Assembly (NCBI GenBank): GCA_031278835.1
Contig: JAITJP010000452.1
Span: forward strand, 1 to 8,269
DNA length: 8,269 bases
Source of the DNA: Deltaproteobacteria bacterium
GTDB taxonomy: Bacteria > Desulfobacterota > Desulfarculia > Adiutricales > Adiutricaceae
Direction: 5' to 3'
Shown: in pieces, positions 1 through 5,842 of the stretch
How the letters are laid out: every line of letters begins with the position of its first letter
Position numbering within the stretch: position 1 is the first letter of the stretch
Position numbers and translations under genes: made by a program
Notes under the pieces: model-generated
The model's input: only the letters and a program-made list of their open reading frames with translations
Told to the model about the DNA's origin: nothing
The model's database searches: none

Positions 1-75
1 GGCTTTCTGATTAGGCCGTTTTTATTTTCAATCACTAACGGGGAAGGACAGCCCGACCCGGAAGGAGGCTTTTAA
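1..75 (+). CDS. 3' end of an upstream gene (partial, unidentified)
   Basis: Frame 1 is open from the window edge to a TAA at 73-75 and would encode the last 24 residues of a protein ending in PDPEGGF. The stop lies one base before the hydG ATG, and the hydG ribosome binding site sits inside the final codons, the arrangement expected of two translationally coupled genes of one operon. In other genomes hydG often neighbours hydE, hydF, a hydrogenase subunit or a TM1266-type regulator, but this short tail does not match a C-terminus I recognise, so no function is given. The open frame is short enough to be chance; the tight spacing is the main support. Confidence 0.4.
   Translation, partial: GFLIRPFLFSITNGEGQPDPEGGF
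60..68 (+). promoter_or_regulatory. Strong ribosome binding site of hydG
   Basis: GGAAGGAGG lies 8 bases upstream of the ATG at 77, an almost perfect Shine-Dalgarno match at ideal spacing. It fixes the hydG start and is by far the strongest such site in the window; most other genes here have weak ones. Confidence 0.85.
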
Positions 76-76
76 A

Positions 77-1495
77 ATGTATGATCCCAAGTCCAGTAAG
101 GCCAGCGAATTCATCGACCACGGCGAGGTCCTAGACACCCTGGAGTACGCTCGAAAGAACGCCACCAACGCCGCTTTAATCGATTCGATTCTTAGCAAAG
201 CCAAAGAGCGGACCGGACTAACCCACCGAGAGGCCATGGTGCTTCTTGACTGCGAGCTGGAAGACAAAAACGAGGAAATCTTCGCCCTGGCTCGTCAAAT
301 CAAGCAAGACTTTTACGGTAACCGTATCGTCATGTTCGCCCCTCTCTACCTTTCCAATCACTGCGTGAACGGCTGTCTGTACTGCCCTTACCACCAGAAA
401 AATAAGCACATTTCCAGGAAAAAACTCACCCAAGAGGAGATCATTCGAGAGGTCACCGCCCTCCAGGACATGGGTCACAAGCGTTTGGCCTTGGAAGCCG
501 GCGAGCATCCCACCATGAATCCCATCGAGTATATCTTGGAGAGCATCAAGACCATTTACTCGATCAAGCATAAAAACGGGGCCATCCGCCGGGTTAACGT
601 CAACATCGCCGCCACCACGGTGGAAAATTATTCCAAACTCCGGGAAGCCGGCATTGGCACTTACATCCTCTTTCAGGAGACCTACCACCGCAAGAGTTAC
701 GAAGAGCTCCATCCCACCGGGCCCAAACATGACTACGCTTGGCACACCGAGGCCATGGATAGGGCCATGACCGGAGGCATAGACGACGTGGGCCTGGGCG
801 TTCTTTTTGGCCTGGAACTCTACCGTTACGAGTTGGCCGCCCTTTTGATGCACGCCGAACACCTGGAAGCCGCCCACGGCGTGGGTCCCCACACCATCAG
901 CGTACCCAGGGTTAGGGCGGCCGACGACATCGATCCCGATCAGTTCGCTAACGGCATCACCGACGACCAGTTCGCCAAGATCGTGGCCTGCGTTCGCATA
1001 GCCGTGCCCTACACCGGCATGATCGTCTCCACCCGGGAGAGTAAAGAGTGCCGGGAAAGGGTCCTGGAACTGGGCATCTCCCAGATCAGCGGCGGCAGCC
1101 GGACCAGCGTGGGCGGTTACTATGAGCCCGAGGCCGAAGACGACAACTCCACCCAGTTTGAGGTCAACGACAATCGCAGCCTCGACGAGGTCATTGGTTG
1201 GCTCATGGAACTGGGTCACATCCCCAGCTTCTGCACGGCCTGCTACCGGGAAGGCCGCACCGGCGATCGCTTTATGGCCCTTTGCAAAAGCGGCAAGATC
1301 CTAAACTGCTGCCACCCCAACGCCTTGATGACCCTTAAGGAATACTTGATGGATTACGCCTCGCCCCACACCCTGGAGCTGGGTAACGCCCTAATCGAAA
1401 ACGAGATCCATCACGTGCCCAACCTCAAAATTAGGGCCCTGGTGGCCGAGCACTTAGCCGCCATCCAGCACGGCCATCGGGATTTTAGGCTCTAA
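77..1495 (+). CDS. hydG: [FeFe]-hydrogenase H-cluster radical SAM maturase HydG
   Basis: HydG is a cytoplasmic radical SAM enzyme that cleaves tyrosine to p-cresol plus dehydroglycine and converts the latter into the CO and CN- ligands of an Fe(CO)2(CN)-cysteine synthon, used with HydE and HydF to build the H-cluster. The 472-residue product has the usual HydG length. The radical SAM cluster motif CX3CX2C is C96-C100-C103 (HCVNGCLYCPY), followed by the HydG-typical RKKLTQEEI and ALEAGE segments. The C-terminal auxiliary-cluster motif CX2CX22C is C386-C389-C412, which separates HydG from the tyrosine lyase ThiH and from HydE. H272 in GPHTISVPR probably corresponds to the histidine that binds the dangler iron. 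An extra cysteine, C411, directly precedes C412. The ATG follows a strong Shine-Dalgarno site, and one base separates it from a probable upstream gene, so hydG is likely last in an operon that ends at the hairpin at 1525-1566. No hydrogenase subunit, hydE or hydF is visible in the window. Confidence 0.97.
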   Translation: MYDPKSSKASEFIDHGEVLDTLEYARKNATNAALIDSILSKAKERTGLTHREAMVLLDCELEDKNEEIFALARQIKQDFYGNRIVMFAPLYLSNHCVNGCLYCPYHQKNKHISRKKLTQEEIIREVTALQDMGHKRLALEAGEHPTMNPIEYILESIKTIYSIKHKNGAIRRVNVNIAATTVENYSKLREAGIGTYILFQETYHRKSYEELHPTGPKHDYAWHTEAMDRAMTGGIDDVGLGVLFGLELYRYELAALLMHAEHLEAAHGVGPHTISVPRVRAADDIDPDQFANGITDDQFAKIVACVRIAVPYTGMIVSTRESKECRERVLELGISQISGGSRTSVGGYYEPEAEDDNSTQFEVNDNRSLDEVIGWLMELGHIPSFCTACYREGRTGDRFMALCKSGKILNCCHPNALMTLKEYLMDYASPHTLELGNALIENEIHHVPNLKIRALVAEHLAAIQHGHRDFRL

Positions 1496-1524
1496 AAATC
1501 CCCCCCGGCCTTAAAAAAAAAACC

Positions 1525-1566
1525 AATCCGGCTGGCCATCTTAGGATGGCTGGCCGGATTTTTTTT
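1525..1566 (+). terminator. Intrinsic terminator of hydG, probably bidirectional
   Basis: A 16-bp stem (1525-1540 with 1545-1560) closes on a TTAG loop and runs into eight T residues at 1559-1566. In the middle of the stem TG faces TG, giving two tandem G-U wobbles in plus-strand RNA; the complementary RNA would have two C-A mismatches, so the hairpin is better on the hydG side. On the other strand the hairpin contains the permease stop codon and is followed by a U-tract (A-run at 1513-1522), so it may end both convergent transcripts. Confidence 0.88.
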
Positions 1567-2425
1567 GGCCTTGGGGCTGGTGAAAGCCAAAAGCGGCGTA
1601 GATTATCAGTAGTCCGCCGATAAGGGACCTAAGTCCCAGCTTATCGCCAAAAAAGATCAGGCTAAATAAGGCGCTACCTAAAATCTCCAAGGTGCCGATG
1701 ACCCCGACCTTATAGGGCGGCAAAAACCTCAAGGCGGCGTAAGCCAATAACTGGGCCGTGGAACCCAGTAAGCCCAACAATGAGCCCCGGACCAGCTCGC
1801 CGGCCGAATCCAAACCAAGGCCCTGGCCGGTCAAAAGGGCCAAGGGTAGGGCGCTTAGGGCGGCAAAAAGGCTGTAGAAAAATATCGGCTCCAGGCCGCT
1901 GTTAAAAACCTTAAGGCGCCTGGTTAAAACTATGGACAGGGCGTAAACCGCGCCGCCCAAAAAGGCCAACAAGTGGCCCAGCTGGAAACTTAGGCCGGCG
2001 CTCTCGGAGGGCCAGACCAAGATCAAACAGCCGGCAAAGGCCACCAGCAGGCCCAGTAGATCCCTAAGGCTGATGCCTTCCCGGTTAATCATGGCCGATA
2101 AAATAACCGACTGGGAGGGGTAGAGGTACAAAATGACCACGGCTTGATAAAGGGGGATCATGGTAAAGGCCGAGGTGGTCAAGACGGTCGAAAGGGCCCC
2201 CAAAAAACCAATTAGGCATAAAAATAGGGGATTTTTAGCCCAAGGTCGCTTTTTTAAAACTAAAGAGGCCAGACAAACCAAAAGCAGCCCGGTCCAGCCC
2301 CGCAACAACAAGAGGCCAAAAACGGTCATTTCCTGGCTAATAAGCCGAACCCCGGCGTTAAAAAAGGAAAAGGCCACCGGCGAGGCCAGGGCCAACCAGA
2401 AACCAAGATTGGCTATTTTAGGCAT
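1541..2425 (-). CDS. EamA/DMT-family permease (RhaT/RarD-like), substrate unknown
   Basis: This 294-residue, strongly hydrophobic protein fits the ten-helix drug/metabolite transporter fold: two tandem EamA halves, roughly residues 8-138 and 148-282. The first half has the family-typical early charged RG at R42-G43 and YLYPSQSVILSA (about 100-111), matching the conserved proline-containing helix of EamA proteins. The second half repeats the pattern, with the GTLEILGSALFSLIFFGDKL segment at about 244-263, whose glutamate and following helix are typical. The short C-terminal tail is polar. DMT proteins move small metabolites such as amino acids, sugars or nucleotide precursors across the inner membrane; the sequence does not show which. 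The gene is convergent with hydG and shares its terminator. The ATG places the first helix correctly but has no recognisable Shine-Dalgarno site, only TTTCCTT upstream. A possible promoter lies at 2589-2616. Confidence 0.9.
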   Translation of the reverse strand: MPKIANLGFWLALASPVAFSFFNAGVRLISQEMTVFGLLLLRGWTGLLLVCLASLVLKKRPWAKNPLFLCLIGFLGALSTVLTTSAFTMIPLYQAVVILYLYPSQSVILSAMINREGISLRDLLGLLVAFAGCLILVWPSESAGLSFQLGHLLAFLGGAVYALSIVLTRRLKVFNSGLEPIFFYSLFAALSALPLALLTGQGLGLDSAGELVRGSLLGLLGSTAQLLAYAALRFLPPYKVGVIGTLEILGSALFSLIFFGDKLGLRSLIGGLLIIYAAFGFHQPQGQKKSGQPS

Positions 2426-2450
2426 GGTTTTTTAAGGAAATTTTAAAAAA

Positions 2451-2460
2451 TTTCGCGAAA
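2451..2460. repeat. Perfect 10-bp palindrome upstream of the permease gene
   Basis: TTTCGCGAAA is a perfect palindrome 25 bases upstream of the permease ATG (reverse strand), set in A/T-rich DNA. Its place in the leader would suit a regulator-binding site, but a 10-bp palindrome of this composition can arise by chance and no partner copy with the same arms is seen elsewhere. Confidence 0.3.
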
Positions 2461-2525
2461 AATAAACTATTATCAAGACCAATAAACAAAAAAGACCACA
2501 TTTTAAATATTTTTCCGCCCGATAA

Positions 2526-2678
2526 ATGAATTTTATTGTCAAAAGACTGGGTCCAGCTAGGCTGATGGAAGCCCAGGCCGGTCAATTAATTATAGCAGCC
2601 CCGCAGCCAGATCCAATAGGCCCAGGGGCCCTGGGCCTCTGGCCAGCTGATTTTTCAATGTTATCTGAATTTATTTAA
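2526..2678 (+). CDS. Possible small ORF of 50 codons (doubtful)
   Basis: An ATG at 2526 opens a 50-codon frame, beginning MNFIVKRLGPARLMEAQAGQ and ending at a TAA at 2676-2678. The middle is rich in Ala, Pro and Gly. It matches no family I recognise, has no membrane segment or signal peptide, and the ATG has no Shine-Dalgarno site. The frame covers the GC-rich island and its hairpin, so it may simply reflect that island's composition, a decayed gene remnant or a structured RNA. It is listed because it is the only sizeable open frame in this spacer; I consider it more likely non-coding than coding. Confidence 0.15.
   Translation: MNFIVKRLGPARLMEAQAGQLIIAAPQPDPIGPGALGLWPADFSMLSEFI
2589..2616 (-). 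promoter_or_regulatory. Candidate sigma70 promoter for the permease gene
   Basis: Read on the reverse strand, TTGGAT (2611-2616) is followed after 16 bases by a perfect TATAAT (2589-2594). Transcription would start near 2582 and leave a leader of about 155 bases before the ATG at 2425. The -10 is ideal; the -35 matches the consensus at only three positions (TTG). Confidence 0.35.
2618..2638. repeat. GC-rich 9-bp hairpin, no U-tract
   Basis: AGGCCCAGG (2618-2626) and CCTGGGCCT (2630-2638) are perfect inverted repeats around a GGC loop. Neither side carries a terminator-like run of T, although TTTTT occurs 12 bases after it on the plus strand (2651-2655). It could be a structural element of a small RNA or a leftover of the GGCC-rich composition also seen at 6497-6690. 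Confidence 0.45.
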
Positions 2679-3061
2679 CTGGCAAAATATCATAGAGACT
2701 GGAAAAGAAAGTTTATTTTTGCTACAATATCCAATAAGAATCTTAATTGGAGGTCTAGGTAATTTCGAGACCTATCGATCCTGGCCCCGCTGAGGTTTTT
2801 CTGGTAATTTTAATGATTGTTTCTAAAGGTCGGATAATGTCTGATTTTTAAGAGGCCTATATTTGCATATTTGATTTTAAATTTGAGAAAAGAATTATTC
2901 GTTCTTTAACTTTAATTAACTCTTAAGTTCATAATCATAAATTATATATAACATTTTATAAACTTCTGTTTAGCCTAATAAGTTTACTTATTGTTTCGCT
3001 TTTTGCCAAACTAGCGCTTCTTTTCTTTTCTTTAATGGGCTAACAGTCTTTTTGTGTCAAT

Positions 3062-3092
3062 TTTTTATTTTGAGCAATGGTCAAAATAAAAA
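3062..3092. repeat. 12-bp perfect inverted repeat in the leuC leader
   Basis: TTTTTATTTTGA (3062-3073) and TCAAAATAAAAA (3081-3092) are exact reverse complements around the loop GCAATGG. The repeat ends 31 bases before the leuC ATG. It may be an operator or a leader hairpin. The second half is followed by sequence ending in the weak leuC Shine-Dalgarno site, so pairing could influence translation. The arms are nearly pure A/T, so part of the symmetry may be compositional. Confidence 0.5.
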
Positions 3093-3118
3093 CTTCTTTG
3101 GTTGTGGGAGAAAAATAA
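3077..3118 (+). CDS. Possible 13-codon leader ORF before leuC (doubtful)
   Basis: An ATG inside the loop of the inverted repeat opens a 13-codon frame (MVKIKTSLVVGEK) that stops 5 bases before the leuC ATG. Its position would suit a leader peptide or translational coupling, but it has a single Leu codon, unlike classical leucine attenuator peptides, and no Shine-Dalgarno site. Confidence 0.12.
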   Translation: MVKIKTSLVVGEK

Positions 3119-3123
3119 AGATT

Positions 3124-4521
3124 ATGCCCAGTCTCTTGGACAAACTCTGGGAAGCTCATGTGGTGGCCCGAACAGAGGGCCAGCCGGATCTGCTTTACGT
3201 GGATCGTCACCTCATTCACGAGGTCACCAGCCCTCAGGCTTTTTACGCCCTGCGCCTGGCCGGGCGCGCTCTTAGAAGGCCGGAACTGGTTTGCGGCGTC
3301 ATCGATCATTCTCTGCCCACCGACGATTTGTCCAGGCCCCTCAAAGACGCCGTGGCCGAGGCCCAGCTGGCCGCCTTGGAAAACAACCAAGCCGAGTTTG
3401 GGGTCAAAACTTTTTTTGGGGTAGAGGATAAAAACCGCGGGGTCATCCACGTGACCATGCCCGAGCAGGGGCTGATTTTACCGGGTCACTCGGTGGTCTG
3501 CGGCGACAGTCACACGGCCACCCACGGGGCCCTGGGGGCCTTGGCCTTTGGCATTGGCACCAGCGAAGTTGAGCACGTTTTGGCCACCCAAACCATCCCC
3601 CAATATAAGCCCAAAAACCTGGCCGTGGAGGTTAGCGGCCGCCTGGGGCCCTTTGTCACGGCCAAGGATTTAATCTTAAAAATAATTAACCTTTTGGGCG
3701 TCTCCGGCGGCACCGGCCAGGCCCTGGAGTACCGGGGCCCGGCCGTTAAGGCCCTGTCCATGGAAGGGCGTTTTACCCTGGCCAACATGGCCATAGAATG
3801 TGGGGCCAAGATGGGCCTAATCGCCCCAGATGAGCTGACCGTGGCCTATCTAAGAGATCGGCCCTTTGCCCCCAAAGGCGGCGATTTCTTGGAAGCCCAA
3901 AGCTATTGGCAAAGCTTAATAACCGATCCAGACTACCTTTTTGAGCAAAGCCTTGAAATTGACGGCTCGGCCCTGGAGCCCTTGGTCACCTGGGGCACCA
4001 ACCCGGCCCAGAATTTGCCTCTTAGTGATCGGGTGCCTGACCCCCGCTCCCTAACCAATCCCACTGAGCGCCTGGCCGCCGAAAACGCCCTCAAATACCA
4101 GGGCCTGGAAGTCGGCCTAAAGCTAAACCAGCTTAAGATCGACTACGTTTTCATTGGCTCTTGCACCAACGGGCGCCTGGAAGATCTTGAGCTGGCCGCC
4201 CAGATCCTTAAGGGCCACAAGGTTAAAAGCGGGGTGACCGTCTTGGTGGTGCCCGGCTCCGGCCCGGTCAAACTGGCCGCCGAACAAAGCGGTTTGGCCC
4301 AAATCTTTATCGAGGCTGGTTGCCAATGGCGAGAGCCGGGCTGCTCCATGTGCCTGGGCATGAACCCGGATCGGGTGCCCTCGGGCCTGCGCTGCGCCAG
4401 CACTTCCAACCGTAATTTTGAAGGCCGGCAGGGCCGCGGGGCTCGCACCCACCTGGTTAGCCCGGCCGTAGCCGCCGCCTCGGCCATAACCGGTCGACTT
4501 TCCAGTCCCTTGTCCCTTTAA
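3124..4521 (+). CDS. leuC: 3-isopropylmalate dehydratase large subunit (LeuC)
   Basis: LeuC, with the small subunit LeuD, isomerises 2-isopropylmalate to 3-isopropylmalate through a [4Fe-4S] cluster in cytoplasmic leucine biosynthesis. The 465-residue product belongs to the long bacterial type (E. coli length), not the shorter archaeal/clostridial type of about 420. It opens with the typical LLDKLWEAHVV and DRHLIHEVTSPQAF, followed by VCGDSHTATHGALGALAFGIGTSEVEHVLA in separate conserved blocks. Cluster ligands are C347 (GSCTNGR), C407 and C410 (PGCSMC), at the E. coli positions. The substrate-binding CASTSNRNFEGRQGRG is intact near the C-terminus. I chose the ATG at 3124 because family homology begins there; an in-frame TTG at 3052 would add 24 unrelated residues. 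A weak GGGAG site lies 13 bases upstream of the ATG. leuD is normally adjacent but is absent here, so the partner must be encoded elsewhere. Confidence 0.96.
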   Translation: MPSLLDKLWEAHVVARTEGQPDLLYVDRHLIHEVTSPQAFYALRLAGRALRRPELVCGVIDHSLPTDDLSRPLKDAVAEAQLAALENNQAEFGVKTFFGVEDKNRGVIHVTMPEQGLILPGHSVVCGDSHTATHGALGALAFGIGTSEVEHVLATQTIPQYKPKNLAVEVSGRLGPFVTAKDLILKIINLLGVSGGTGQALEYRGPAVKALSMEGRFTLANMAIECGAKMGLIAPDELTVAYLRDRPFAPKGGDFLEAQSYWQSLITDPDYLFEQSLEIDGSALEPLVTWGTNPAQNLPLSDRVPDPRSLTNPTERLAAENALKYQGLEVGLKLNQLKIDYVFIGSCTNGRLEDLELAAQILKGHKVKSGVTVLVVPGSGPVKLAAEQSGLAQIFIEAGCQWREPGCSMCLGMNPDRVPSGLRCASTSNRNFEGRQGRGARTHLVSPAVAAASAITGRLSSPLSL

Positions 4522-4537
4522 GATAAACAAGAATTCT

Positions 4538-4562
4538 AAATCATCACACGAAGTGATGATTT
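4538..4562 (+). terminator. Hairpin after leuC, possible weak terminator
   Basis: AAATCATCAC (4538-4547) pairs perfectly with GTGATGATTT (4553-4562) around the loop ACGAA, starting 17 bases after the leuC stop. Only four T residues (4560-4563, partly in the stem) follow before A-rich sequence. A second small stem (4572-4577 with 4582-4587) leads into TTTTTTT and may help. It could equally be an operator for the next gene. Confidence 0.5.
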
Positions 4563-4615
4563 TAAAATCTTAGTTGATTTTTTAACTTTTTTTCTAGCTC
4601 CCGAGTGTCAAAAAC

Positions 4616-5653
4616 GTGAAACCCATTAACGGTCAGCCCACCATTCTCCTGGCGGATTCTAATTTAGAGTCATTGGATAGAAATTCCGGTTTACTTCAGG
4701 AATTGGGCTATTTTAATCATCTGCACGCCGAAAATGGCTCCGAGGCCGTGGCCATGATTAAGAATTTTCGGCCGGATTTACTGATAATTAGCCAGGACTT
4801 ACCGGATCTGAGCGGACTATCCATTTTAAACATCGTCAGGCAACAAGAAGACATCGATGACATCCGCAGTATCGTCATTGTTTATGGGCAAAAGTTGTCG
4901 GAACACACCATGACCAGTTTGGGCCGCTTTGGCGTGGACAGCGTCCTGCACCACCCCTATGACAACGATACCTTTAAGCGCCAGGTCAGCGAGGCCTTAA
5001 ACCAAAGCCTGGATCCCAAAATCGAGGAAGCCGAGGAATTGCAAAGCAAATGCAAGGAACAGATCCAATCGGGCCATTTTGAGGAAGCCTTGACCACCTG
5101 TAACGAGATCCTGGAGATAGACGTTAACGCTGAAGTCTACTATAATATGGGTTATATTTTTAGCATGAGGGGTGATTTTACTGAAGCTTTAAAGAATTTT
5201 AGAAAAGCCACGCTTATTAACCATCAACACGCCCGGGCTTTTAAACAAATGGGTTTAATTTATCAAAAATTAGGCAAAACCAATGAAGCCGAGAAGTGTT
5301 TGGAACACGCCGCCCAAATACATTTAACCCAAAACCAGGACAATGAGGCCGAGGAGATCTTAAATACCGTTTTGGCCTTGCGTCCCAACACCACCAATGT
5401 ATATAATAGTTTGGGCATCATCTATCGTCGCCAGGGCCGTTTCCAGGAATCCATCCAGGCTTACCATAAGGCCGTTTTGGTTCACCCCAATGACGAAAAC
5501 ATTTTTTTTAATTTGGCCCGGGCCTATTTGGAGCTAAATGATCCCAAAAACGCCTCCGAGGCCCTAAAAAAGGCCATAACCATAAACCCGGCCTTTGCCC
5601 CGGCCCGAGACTTGCTTAGGGCCGTGGAAATGGGCTTGACCTTAAGGGCCTAA
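4616..5653 (+). CDS. Degenerate receiver-domain protein with C-terminal TPR repeats
   Basis: The 345-residue protein joins an N-terminal CheY-like receiver fold (about residues 8-126) to at least five TPR motifs (about 137-170, 172-205, 206-239, 260-293, 294-327, with an extra helix pair region at 240-259). The fold is recognisable from ILLADSN, RPDLLIIS-QDLPDLSGL and the final VDSVLHHP, but the phosphorylation chemistry is gone: the acceptor Asp is Ser59, the acidic pair is reduced to D14-S15, and the conserved Lys is His113. It probably works without phosphorylation, as a protein-binding adaptor. TPR motifs carry consensus features such as YNMGYIF...GDFTEALKNFRKA. No signal peptide or membrane segment is seen, so it is likely cytoplasmic. 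Translation must start at the GTG at 4616: a stop lies 18 bases upstream in frame and the first ATG falls inside the receiver domain. There is no clear Shine-Dalgarno site. Its terminator follows directly. Confidence 0.88.
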   Translation: MKPINGQPTILLADSNLESLDRNSGLLQELGYFNHLHAENGSEAVAMIKNFRPDLLIISQDLPDLSGLSILNIVRQQEDIDDIRSIVIVYGQKLSEHTMTSLGRFGVDSVLHHPYDNDTFKRQVSEALNQSLDPKIEEAEELQSKCKEQIQSGHFEEALTTCNEILEIDVNAEVYYNMGYIFSMRGDFTEALKNFRKATLINHQHARAFKQMGLIYQKLGKTNEAEKCLEHAAQIHLTQNQDNEAEEILNTVLALRPNTTNVYNSLGIIYRRQGRFQESIQAYHKAVLVHPNDENIFFNLARAYLELNDPKNASEALKKAITINPAFAPARDLLRAVEMGLTLRA

Positions 5654-5693
5654 AAAAAACCAATGGGCCCCGGGCCGGGCATTGGCTTTTTTT
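5652..5693 (+). terminator. Intrinsic terminator of the receiver-TPR gene
   Basis: CCAATG (5660-5665) pairs with CATTGG (5680-5685), with further CCC/GGG pairing inside the GC-rich middle. An A-run on the 5' side and seven T residues at 5687-5693 on the 3' side extend and end it. It begins at the stop codon and separates this gene from the PilZ gene. Confidence 0.85.
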
Positions 5694-5698
5694 AGTTT

Positions 5699-5769
5699 GA
5701 AACCAAGGCCCTAAAATGTTAAACTAGTCTGATTACCTTAAGGGCGATTGTTTTCGCTTGGTTTCCAAG
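5699..5769. repeat. Inverted repeats upstream of the PilZ gene
   Basis: GAAACCAAG (5699-5707) recurs as its exact complement CTTGGTTTC (5757-5765), 49 bases apart. The second copy also forms a local dyad, CTTGG-TTT-CCAAG (5757-5769), directly upstream of a TATAAT at 5774. Spaced dyads beside a -10 box suit a regulator that loops or blocks the promoter, but no regulator is known for it. Confidence 0.4.
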
Positions 5770-5773
5770 AATA

Positions 5774-5779
5774 TATAAT
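5774..5779 (+). promoter_or_regulatory. Candidate -10 box for the PilZ gene
   Basis: A perfect TATAAT lies 63 bases before the PilZ ATG, downstream of the previous gene's terminator. No good -35 is at 16-18 bases (TTGTTT at 5748-5753 is 20 bases away), so an activator may be needed or the match may be chance in AT-rich DNA. Confidence 0.35.
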
Positions 5780-5842
5780 TTTCGCGACTAAATTATCCAA
5801 GGGCTGATTTGATTCATTTAACTAGAGTGATAGTGTTATTTT

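Larger units (their letters stand above)
2426..3123. other. Long AT-rich spacer between permease gene and leuC
   Basis: About 700 bases without a firmly supported gene. Most of it is strongly A/T-rich (especially 2660-3060). A GC-rich island at about 2545-2655 interrupts it and carries a hairpin and a 50-codon open frame. A homopyrimidine tract occupies about 3017-3033, and a 12-bp inverted repeat lies just before leuC. Several -10-like hexamers occur (TACAAT near 2725, TATAAC at 2947, TATAAA at 2957), none with a convincing -35 partner, so I cannot place the leuC promoter. No T-box, tRNA or known riboswitch signature is visible. Confidence 0.6.

Noticed and set aside
218..1219. Long open frame (333 codons) on the reverse strand inside hydG
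   Set aside because: It lies wholly antisense to a certain gene, has no recognisable domain and a Gly/Val/His-rich composition; such frames arise from the hydG codon bias.
3052..3123. TTG at 3052 as the start of leuC
   Set aside because: The 24 extra residues lie outside LeuC homology and overlap the inverted repeat; the ATG at 3124 gives the standard family length and cysteine numbering.
2426..3123. T-box, riboswitch or classical leucine attenuator before leuC
   Set aside because: No T-box conserved sequence, no run of Leu codons in a leader ORF and no terminator/antiterminator pair could be found.
4123..4530. Reverse-strand open frames across the leuC 3' half
   Set aside because: Shadows of leuC with alanine/glycine-rich translations and no homology I recognise.
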